Below are positions 55,440 to 64,000 of a stretch of 64,000 nucleotides of DNA, in pieces. The translations under genes were made by a program, and so were the position numbers. The notes under the pieces are model-generated. The model searched no databases. It was not told where the DNA came from and worked only from the letters and a program-made list of their open reading frames with translations. The first letter of the stretch is position 1. Each line of letters begins with the position of its first letter. The stretch spans positions 25,624,001-25,688,000 of the forward strand of contig NC_092312.1 of NCBI RefSeq assembly GCF_036785885.1, read 5' to 3'. The stretch comes from Coffea arabica (lineage: Eukaryota > Streptophyta > Magnoliopsida > Gentianales > Rubiaceae).

Positions 55440-56629
55440 TTAATAGGGTGATATTATTTACCCTCATATTATGTTATTTGCATTCTCATTGTCTTATTTT
55501 CATTTGGATAATACTATATTATTTCTGTCCTAATTTCTTTTCCATGTCCATGTGCTAATTTTACTAGATTTGGTCATCCAATTAGGATAAAAGAAGAAAT
55601 TAGGGTAGGGGTAATATGGTTTTATCAAAATGAAAATAGAGTAGTGGGAGTGTACATAACATCACTTTTTATAATATTGTCACCTTTAGAATTCTTATTC
55701 AACTCATATTTGTAAGGGTAAAATGATACCAACTTGTTGAAAACAAACAAAAAATATCTCATGGTGAATTTGAATACTATTATCTCAACAATTACATGTA
55801 ATCCCATTAGCTAGTAGCTAACAATTCATATTTTATGATATCTATAAACATCTCTAATTATTTCCTCCTAGCACTCGGCATTCTTAAACAATTTCAATAT
55901 CCATTAAATAACTAAAAACTGATTATATATATAACTAGTCACCTACGTAAATGGTATTTCAATAAATATACCATATATTTAGTGCAAAAAAGTAACATCA
56001 ACTTTGTTAAAAATAATTTGTATAAATGCATTAGTTTCATTTAGTGCACACGCATCAAGTATGTACAAATCACTAATTGCTACAAAAGATAGGATTATTC
56101 TTTCTAACAACTTCACTATAAATTTTCTTTTTATATACTAATAAATTTAGATGCATGATACATAATCTTTATTTAAATTTCAAATTCCCCATTTTAACTT
56201 TTGTCATGTATTCACACCTACTAGTATAGAACAATCCCTACATTAATTCTTATAGGCGCCACCTACTTTTTACAAAGGACAGAACCAGTAATGTGCAAAT
56301 AACTTGACTATTAATTTGTTCATAGAAACGAGGATATAGTATTGCTATAAAGGATATCACCTAGAACCAGTAATGTTTTCTCTGCAAGCACATGAACCAA
56401 TTATGCGGATATAACTTAACTAAATCTTCATATTCTAATCAAATAGAATGAAAGAAGAGATAAACAAATACTTAATACAAGTTAAAAACCCAATATTAAC
56501 TAAAATAAATGAAAAATGCAGATTATTACAAGGAAAATATAGCTCAGCAAACATTTCAAATTAAATACTATACGTTACTGAGAAAATGAATGGATTCACT
56601 TTTTTTCCTTTTTTTTTTCCTTGCCTCAA
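55440..56629. other. AT-rich intergenic region
   Basis: No gene or element recognised. Confidence 0.4.
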
Positions 56630-57252
56630 TGATGCAATAGCGTAGGTTTTGGATTCGTTTCACGAATGAAATTCATAGAAAAACAAAGGTCGAATCACGA
56701 TCAAATTTGTAAACACAAATCAAAGATTCGATGATAATGAAAGAAACTCTAAACAATTGGAATAACCAATCAAAATTTCATTGTTATTTGATAAAAGAGG
56801 AAAACCTTACAAAATCCCTAACTATGCTTATTTATAAGTCATAATGAGTCCACTCTAAAAAAAAATAATAACAAAACGTATGTAAAACCCTAAACAAACA
56901 AAATTACATTGTTTGGCTGGTAATGTATGGCTCTATGTCGAGTTCAATGATCACCACTCATCTCAGTGGCTCTGCAAGTTAAACAGGAACCAAAATATGG
57001 CGAGTTCTATGACGGGTCCTATGTGGGGTACCTGACTCGATCAGCTTGATTTAGTTTCATTCATGACCTATCTTTTTTTCATACAATTATAACCCTTATT
57101 CATAAAATTAATAAGAAAACTAATAAAAATGCTACTAAAACCACTATAAAAATACTATGACTACTCAATTATTCAACCTAATTAACTTTCTAAACGGCCC
57201 TATTGATACGAAATGATGGATTGAAAAATCAAGAGTTCCTCGAACCGTATTT
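56630..57252 (-). repeat. 3' LTR of short LTR element
   Basis: About 623 bp. It shares CAATTGGAATAACCAATCAAA, TTGTTTGGCTGG and ATTCATAAAATTAATAAGAA with the partner LTR. The terminal ATCA has changed to ATTT. Confidence 0.8.
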
Positions 57253-57363
57253 GACTCTTCCACTTAATTAGAACTCGCGCTTGAGTTCTATAGGGAATTC
57301 CAACATAGGCATAGGATAATAAATCGATGATCCTTTCACGAATCTTGTAAAGGCGAAATAATA

Positions 57364-58201
57364 TTACGAACTTTTGCATCTAGTCACAACACTAGAAAAT
57401 CCTAAGAAGATCTCAAACCCAACCACTTCGCCTTCTTGCATTGTCAGCACAAATTTGATGAATTTCCCTTGGATGATATAGAACTCTACTTGCCCAGCCT
57501 TAGAGCAAAAATTATGAAATAAATATTTCTTAGAAATATATTCCTCACCAAAGTTAATATTTTCTTGGCTCTTGGAACCAATTGCATCAATCGAGTTACC
57601 AGGCAGCCAATCCATTGAGAGTGGATTTGTCAGTGGATCTATCGGTGTAATTGCTAGAGAATAATTGGCAAACAATTCGTCAATCTCCAAACCTTGGGAT
57701 TCATCCAACTCCTCGAGTTCCATGATTGTAGAGTCAAGCTCCACTTCGAGTTCACCAGTAGGGAAAGATGGAATAAACTCGGTATTTTTACCATTAGGGT
57801 CATAGACAAACTCATTCTCTTCACTGTTGGGTTCACATGTGTGTTCTTGCTTATCCTCGATCTCGGGCTCTAATACTTCAACAAGTTCAAATTTTTCCAC
57901 AGCAGCTGGTGTTGTAGTTTCATGGATCTGATGTGGATGTTGAGTGATCCCACTCTCATAAATCTGATAACCATGAGAATTTGGGAGAGAAATTACACGA
58001 ACATCGGAGTTATCAAGAGCAAATCTCCCAAGTCCCACCTATGCACCAATGGCGTGTAGATCCCTTGAAGTAACCTTTTGCTTCAAGCCCTTCATATAGA
58101 TTATGAAGAAGGCATTCTATCCATTGTCTACATGCTTCAATATGATCTAGGGTAAACTCTATGCGATCTAGACTACTAAGAAATACATAAGGGTTTGTCA
58201 T
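57364..58201 (-). CDS. Unknown acidic protein inside LTR element, probably frameshifted
   Basis: Two overlapping open frames. The first, 58201-58013, starts MTNPYVFLSSLDRIEFTLDH and is 62 aa. The second, 58038-57364, is about 224 aa in another frame, with no ATG before VGLGRFALDN. A single-base indel near 58020-58035 would join them into one protein of about 280 residues. It is acidic in the middle (VEVLEPEIEDKQ, EVELDSTIMELEELDESQ) and ends in a more hydrophobic segment (YIIQGKFIKFVLTMQEGEVV). No CCHC, protease or polymerase motif is present. No family was recognised: it could be an accessory or degenerate gag-like protein, or a captured host exon. Its position between LTRs shows it moves with the element. 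Confidence 0.5.
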
Positions 58202-58206
58202 AGGAG

Positions 58207-58221
58207 AAACCTGCTCAGATA
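58207..58221 (-). other. Primer binding site of short LTR element
   Basis: Minus-strand GTGTATCTGAGCAGG, compared with the tRNA-Met-type TGGTATCAGAGCAGG; a few mismatches. Confidence 0.5.
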
Positions 58222-58225
58222 CACT

Positions 58226-58851
58226 TGATTTGGTAGCGGAAGCATAGATTTTTAATTCATTTCACGAACGAAATCCATAGAAAATCAAAAGTCCAAATCA
58301 CGTTCAAAAATTTCAACACGAATCAAAGATTCGAAGATAACGAGAGAAACTCCTAACAATTGGAATAACCAATCAAAGTTTAATTGATATTTGATAAAAG
58401 ATGAATTCCTTACAGAAGCCCTAACGTTGCATATTTATAAGCCACAATGAGTCCTGCTCTAAAAAGGAAACAAAACATATGTAAAACCCTAAACAAATAA
58501 AACTATGTTGTTTGGCTGGCAATGTTTGACTCTATATCGGATTCAATGATCACAACCCATCTTAGGAACTCTGCAAGTTAAACAGGAACTAGAATATGAC
58601 GGGCCCTATAATAGGTCCTTTGTCGGGTGTTTGACTCAAATTGACTCAACTTCATTCACGACCTTTCTTTTTTCGCCACACAATTACAACCATTATTCAT
58701 AAAATTAATAAGAAAACTAATAAAAAATAGTACTAAAACTACTGCTAAAAATACTATGATTATCCAATTATTCAACTTAATTAACTTTCTAGGTAGCCCT
58801 AATGATGTGGAATGGTGAATTGAAGAACCAAGGGTTTCTCGAACCGTATCA
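58226..58851 (-). repeat. 5' LTR of short LTR element
   Basis: 626 bp, TGATACGG..CCAAATCA on the minus strand. Confidence 0.8.
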
Positions 58852-58898
58852 CTCGAGAACTTAATAAGTCATCCAACAAGAAGTTACCATTGGCATCT

Positions 58899-59639
58899 TC
58901 ATAGATATTTAACAAGCTGTGCCACTGATGCAGACAAGTTCAACTGATTCTGTAGCCTGGCAACAGCGAGCTGATGTTGCATCATCTCTTTCCTCAACTC
59001 TTCAACACCATTTTCACCCTGACCATCCACTGTTTCTGACGGCTGAACAGCCTGAGCTGTACCGGATTTACCATCTAAAACAGGATCTCCATCCATCCAT
59101 GGCTCCATCCATGGCTCATTAATCTCCACGCAGACCAAATGCGTTCCAAAATCACACTCGGCACAATAGTATCTCCACTGATCAACATCCACTGTTTTTC
59201 CACACTCATCACATTCAAAGATTAAGTTCTTGTCCTGAACAAATTTGTATGTAAGTTTCAGCTCATGATGGTGTTTCTCTAGATGTTTAACTTTTCTTGG
59301 CAACGAGGCACACTGGATATGAATATCGAACTCGCAATGCGCACAACTATAGCTGAAGCCGTTTCCATTTGAGCCACAAGCATTGCACTTGAAGGTGCTG
59401 GTGGGATAGGTTGGAAATGGGAGAAGAGTCAAGGGATGATCAGAGTGAGATGGATGCAGGATAGATCGAGGGATGTTGAGGCATTTATCATGGAGATAAT
59501 AGTTGCAAGAAAGGCAACCATGAAAGGGTTCGATTATCTGCAGCTCGCAAGCTTTGCAGTAGAGCTTGTCTCCTTCATCAAGCACTAGTGGTGTAAGTAG
59601 GTGCTCGTGACCAAAATGATTGAAACTGTCATTTTTCAT
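58899..59639 (-). CDS. DC1-domain protein, 246 aa
   Basis: An intact Cys/His-rich C1-like protein starting MKNDSFNHFGHEHLLTPL. Three zinc modules: HFGHEH..YCKACELQIIEPFHGC..YYLHDKC (residues about 8-55), HPLTLLPFPTYPT..KCNACGSNGNGF..CAHCEFDIHIQC (about 70-112), and HHELKLTY..ECDECGKTVDVDQWRYYCAECDFGTHLVC (about 125-180). A linker and a helical tail follow (ELRKEMMQHQLAVARLQNQL). It is the undamaged counterpart of the pseudogene at 37067-37777 and, less closely, of 12089-12835. It lies 47 bases from the LTR element at 56630-58851, which therefore landed just behind its 3' end. Zinc binding is expected; the biological role is unknown. Confidence 0.92.
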   Translation of the reverse strand: MKNDSFNHFGHEHLLTPLVLDEGDKLYCKACELQIIEPFHGCLSCNYYLHDKCLNIPRSILHPSHSDHPLTLLPFPTYPTSTFKCNACGSNGNGFSYSCAHCEFDIHIQCASLPRKVKHLEKHHHELKLTYKFVQDKNLIFECDECGKTVDVDQWRYYCAECDFGTHLVCVEINEPWMEPWMDGDPVLDGKSGTAQAVQPSETVDGQGENGVEELRKEMMQHQLAVARLQNQLNLSASVAQLVKYL

Positions 59640-60990
59640 CTCTAATCTTTCTCTCTGAGTTTGTATCTATGGCAAGCCTTCTCTATCAACATAATTGTTC
59701 GCAAGTTGATAGTAATTTTATACGTGGGCTGCGGCTATTCTAGGAATGCACAAAATTCGACCTTATTTAATGGGGAAGGCTCACTTGAGGTTCATCTTTC
59801 CGTGTTTCCAGTTGGATTCAAGTCCATAACAGGCTGCATCAAAGGTCAAATAATAGTTTTTTAAGTTCTTTTTCTTTTTTTGTTGGAGTTCACACGTATC
59901 GAAGTATAGAAGTCTTTTTTTTATTTTTTTAATATTTTTTGCATTATTAATCCGTTTAGTACTCTTACAACTCTTTGAAATTTTCTCTACCAGCCCAGTG
60001 CTTGGTAAATCTTGTAATCCGCATCTCTATGAATCCATGGTACCTCTAGACCTAACAGCCTAGTTCAATGATTTAGAATAATTTAATCCCAGGCCACAAA
60101 CAGCGGGAAGCACCAAGGTCTAAAACTGCACCTAGAAGTTTACCAATTGCTGACTGATAATGAAAGATGCCAATGAAGATTTTCAGTTGACTTCATAAGT
60201 TCACATAAACATGTTGTGGATCCATAAAAAAGGGATCTGCATTACAAAATGCCGATGATGGTTTGTGGTCTGTAGAATAGGCTAATTAGCTTATTTTGAA
60301 TAGGCGTGAGTGGATGTGCAAACGATGACTTCGGAAAGAGAATTCTTCATGCTAAAGCCTAATATTCACCCACAAATAGCAAGAACTATGGCTTTATGCT
60401 TAAACCGAGTCATTTCTCGAACTGGTATGAATTTTGTATTTTGGTGTTACTTATAAACCATTATTCATGTGCATAACCTTTGTCAAGAACTTTTCAGAAA
60501 TATGTCGTTTCGTATTAAAACATAGCATGATTTTATTAACTCGAAAACTTATACTAAAATATAGAATGTATTATACAGAACCTAATTGCATTTTAAAAAG
60601 AAGTAAGCGGCACGGAGTTATACCTAAGATACAGCTTTAAAGCAACTATAGCATACATTACCAACGACAATTCATGGCTATAAAAATGCATTCAAAGAGT
60701 AGTGATTTGCAACATGGAATGCGATTCACAAGTGCGTTTGCAAGCCTTTGGCCATCAATTCTTGCTTATATGGTGATTTGAGTTATTATCTATTAGGTTT
60801 CATTCTAGGAAATTGACGAAAGGTTCTTAGCAACCCCCAAAAAAAAAAAACAAATCAAATATAAATGAAATGAAAACACAGAATTTACATAGTTTAGTCA
60901 AATTTGATTTATGTCCTTGGACGAAGGAGCAAAAATTAACTATGAAGAAGGGAAGACAAAGGCCTCTAAAAAAGTGTACTTAAACTCAAA
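59640..60990. other. Intergenic region
   Basis: No gene recognised. Its last bases border the MULE terminus. Confidence 0.4.
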
Positions 60991-63900
60991 GGGAGAATTG
61001 GAGTTTTGGTCCCCAATTGATCACCAACGCGCGAAACTAGTCTCCAATCGATTGCACATAACAAATGTAGTCCCCAATCTATTCAATTGTGCTCAAAAGT
61101 GGACAATTGACGGGTTTTCATCATTTTTTGACGGAAATAAGTCACGTGAGAGCATGTGCCCGTACTTAAAATCCTTTTTCCATTTTTTTAAGCGGGAAAA
61201 CTCATAAAAAACTATTTCCTGCTTCCTGGTGCCCCCGTTCCTAATTAGCAAAAGACAAAACACACTAATTGTCCCCCTTCTTCTCCTCTGGCTCCAGAAA
61301 CGAGAACAAAAAACCAGATTAAGTTTTGTGCATAAAACCAGCAGATCGGAAGAAAAATCTCGAAGAACTCAGTGATAGTGGAGTTGTTTGTGAATCTGGA
61401 AGGAAATGGCTCTAAGACCAAAAGAAATGAATGGAGCACCACCACCAGATTACGGTATGTGTTGTTCGACTCTGGTAGCATTATGCATGCAACTGATTTA
61501 TGCTTATATTGTAAGAATGTGATGATCAAAGGTGATATTTTCACTTAGGAGACAATATTTTCACTTGGGAGATAAAGAATGTCTTCAATTTTGGATTTTT
61601 AAGTAATCTGGCAAAGCCATAAAAAAACTTGTCTACCATTTAATGGGGTTCCATATGTCTCTCTGGTGTGGGTTGTCATGGTAGACAATGTTGGTTTGAA
61701 TCTGATTTCGTAACATGCTTTTGTGGTGCTTTTGTGTCTGTAAGTCTCCCTGCTTTTATATGGCAGGGGGTGTATTATTGAAGTGTCTTGAAGCAGATTG
61801 AGTGCAAATTACGTGCTTATATAATCTAATTTGTTACTTATGGTAGTTGTTTATTGTGTTTGTTTTATTTTGTTGTCCCTGAATTCAGATAGTGAAAGCA
61901 CTGAAGTGACTATGAAGTGTTATATATGGGGAAAAATTGAAACCGAACCTGATGTGCATTATGAGGGAGGAGAATTATGGATTTTTGATCATGTAGAGGC
62001 CACAGGCATTAGTCTATTTGAAATGGATAGAATGCTAGAAAATCAACTTCAAGTTGTTGGTGACAAAAAGTACCATATCCTAATCGAGGAACATGGATTT
62101 CATTTGTTAAGACATGATAGAGAATTGCATGCATATTGTACTGATCATTTTGACTGTGGTAGGGTGGTTGATTTGTATGTAGAGGTTTCCCTTAATGATC
62201 TACTATCATCACAATGGGGGTCTGACATTGAGGATAGGGGCTTTGTGTTAGAAGATAAAGAGGATGAAAGTGATGATGAATATATGCCCCTTCAATATGA
62301 TTTGGGGGAGTTCTCAGGAAAAGACTCGGATTATGATCAAAATTCAGATGATAATGATTATGATGAAAATATTGATGAAGATTCTGAATGGTTAGGAGTA
62401 GAAAATAGAAAACAAGAGCAGCTGAATATGCATCTAAAAAACAAGTGTACAGATGCTAGGATGAATCACAAGCCTAGGAAACAAATGTCTAGTGATACTG
62501 AAAGTGATAATGACAATTCTGATGTTGATGCTGCCCCAGATTCAGATACTGATATTGGTAGTGATAGAGGGTCGGATGAAGAGAAAAGCTTGAGACCCCC
62601 TGTGTTTGATCCCAAGGATGAAAATGATCCTAAAATTAAACTTAGACAAATATTTTCTTCCTTCAAAGAGTTGAAAGAAGCAATTAGAACTTGGAACATC
62701 AGGAGAGGGAGATCATTTAAATTTATCAAGAGTGATAACATAAGAGGTAGAGCAATATGTCCTAAAGATGGCTGTGATTGGTGCATATATGCTAGGAGGA
62801 TGAAAGGGGATGGCAGATTGGAGGTTAGAACATTTCAAAAGAAGCACAAATGTGGATTTTCATACCACAACAAGAGTGTGAAATCTGGGTGGGTAGGAAG
62901 AAGGTATGTTGGCGTATTTAAGGAGAACCCAAGGCTGGACTATGTTAGTTTCAAAAAGATGATAATGAAGGAGCACAAATGTCATCTTAGTAGACATCAA
63001 GGCTATAGAGCTAAGAAAATTGCAGAGAATTTGGCCAAAGGCAGTGAGATGGACCAGTTTAATAAACTGCCTCATTATATTAATGAAATCGAGAGAAGTA
63101 ATCCAGGTAGCACAGTAATTATGAAGCTGGTAGATGACTATTGTGATGCAGTAACAGGACAGGGCAAATTTCAGAGATTATACATGTGCTTTGCTGGGGT
63201 AAAACAGGGGTTCTTAGCAGCTTGTAGGCCTGTGTTTGGATTGGATGGAACTTTTCTCAAAGGTTCAGCACGAGGTGTATTATTGACAGCAGTTGGAGTT
63301 GATCCAAATAATGGAATGTATCCTATAGCTTATGCAGCAACTGAGGGAGAAACCAAAGATTCTTGGATTTGGTTTCTAACATTACTCAAGGAAGATTTGA
63401 AAATTGAAAGGGACTATGAGTGGACAATAATGAGTGATAAGCAAAAGGGAATAATCCAAGCATGTGAAACAGTTTTTTCGAATGCAACCCACAGATTCTG
63501 TGTTAAACATATGCATAGTAACATGTCATCTGCTGGGTTCAAAGGGGCAGCAATGAGGAAAGCTCTATGGAAAGCAGCCAAGGCAACTACTCCAATTCAA
63601 TTCAGAAGAAGAATGGAGGCAATTGCTGAACTTGATGTTGAAGCTGTTAAGTGGTTGGATGACAAGAATCCGGCTGAGTGGAGTAGATCACACTTTAGCA
63701 CTTACCCGAAGTGTGATATGTTGCTGAATAACATATGTGAATCCTTCAACAGCAAGATCTTAGATGCTAGAGAGGAGTCAATTGTTGCAATGATAGAGGC
63801 ATTGAGATATTTTATGATGTCAAGAATGCAAGAGAACAGAGACAGAGCCAGAAAAAAATGGAGCAAATATGCAGTCTGCCCAAAAATCAGGAAAAGAATG

Positions 63901-64000
63901 ATGGAGAACATAAATAAGGCAACTTACTGTGTGCCTTACAAATCCAATGAAGCTAATTATGAAGTTGCTGATCCCTATGGTCAAAAATATGCAGTTAACA
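60991..64000 (+). mobile_element. Mutator-like element (MULE), 5' part
   Basis: A terminal-repeat-like start GGGAGAATTGGAGTTTTGG at 60991 leads into TIR-style sequence with repeated GTCCCCAAT and GTCTCCAATCGAT words, then the transposase gene. The 3' end is beyond the window, so the inverted partner and the 9-bp target duplication (possibly AAACTCAAA, 60982-60990) cannot be tested here. Confidence 0.75.
61406..64000 (+). CDS. MULE (MuDR-type) transposase, partial
   Basis: Cut-and-paste transposase. Exon 1 is 61406-61454 (MALRPKEMNGAPPPDY), then an intron 61455-61888 (GTATGT..TTCAG), and exon 2 runs from 61889 to the window edge without a stop, in phase. In order: an N-terminal PB1-like segment (KCYIWGKIETEPD..YEGGELWIFD); an acidic Asp/Glu/Ser-rich stretch (about 62210-62580); the MuDR DNA-binding region with a Cys/His motif (FKELKEAIRTWNI, RAICPKDGCDWCIYA, KHKCGFSYHN); and the MULE catalytic domain. 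In that domain the first Asp is in FGLDGTFLKG (about 63236), the second in SDKQKGIIQA (about 63435), the FCVKHMH motif follows, and the probable Glu is in CESFNSKIL (about 63740). The C-terminal zinc knuckle is not yet reached. All visible residues are intact, so it may be active. Confidence 0.9.

Larger units (their letters stand above)
56630..58851 (-). mobile_element. Short non-autonomous LTR element with unknown ORF
   Basis: 2,222 bp in minus orientation. LTRs are at 58851-58226 (5') and 57252-56630 (3'), clearly diverged from each other. Flanking pentamers CTCAA (56625-56629) and CTCGA (58852-58856) agree at four of five positions. The primer site next to the 5' LTR (GTGTATCTGAGCAGG, about 58221-58207) matches the tRNA-Met type at most positions. 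The interior is about 970 bases and encodes no retroelement enzyme, only an acidic protein of unknown family. Confidence 0.75.

Noticed and set aside
1-64000. CRISPR arrays, bacterial operons, tRNA or rRNA genes
   Set aside because: None supported: repeats are tandem or transposon-derived, and the only tRNA-like boxes belong to SINEs with A tails.

Overview
This is plant nuclear DNA, most likely from a eudicot. The evidence is AT-rich intergenic sequence, a pentatricopeptide (PPR) gene of the plant PLS class, a family of plant-specific DC1 (Cys/His-rich C1-like) genes, and typical plant transposons (Helitron, chromovirus, Athila-type gag-only element, MULE, hAT, Tourist, Stowaway, tRNA-SINEs). 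The species cannot be fixed from the sequence alone.

Layout. About 1-9047 (minus strand) is a large Helitron whose 3' end lies left of the window. It carries a six-exon Rep/helicase gene whose splice phases agree throughout but which has one in-frame stop. Directly behind it is an intron-rich RPA1-like single-strand-DNA-binding gene, and in front of it a repeat-filled 2.1-kb leader. An intact PPR gene follows (10031-11758), then a decayed DC1 gene (12089-12835). The region 13-31 kb is transposon-rich. It holds a 6.1-kb gag-only LTR element with an Athila-like primer site (18863-24952) nested in an older retroelement remnant, and that remnant abuts a PPR pseudogene (25440-26190). It also holds nested Tourist MITEs and SINEs.

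The region 31-38 kb holds three more DC1 genes (two intact, one with two lesions). The region 38-46 kb holds two hAT-type non-autonomous elements, nested MITEs, a LINE relic and a truncated CCDC124-like gene. An apparently very young chromovirus occupies 47018-52390: its LTRs look identical, it has a perfect target duplication, and its Gag-Pol frame is uninterrupted. After it come a Stowaway MITE, a purine/pyrimidine-asymmetric foldback element, a short LTR element carrying an unknown acidic ORF (56630-58851), an intact DC1 gene (58899-59639), and the 5' part of an apparently intact MULE transposase gene running off the right edge.

How the parts relate. The ordinary host genes are the PPR protein (organelle RNA processing or editing) and the dispersed DC1 cluster. 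Most of the rest is layered transposition: elements inside elements, with datable target duplications. The most unusual items are the Helitron Rep/helicase plus RPA module, the gag-only and acidic-ORF LTR elements that depend on other elements' enzymes, and the mixture of intact and decaying DC1 copies.
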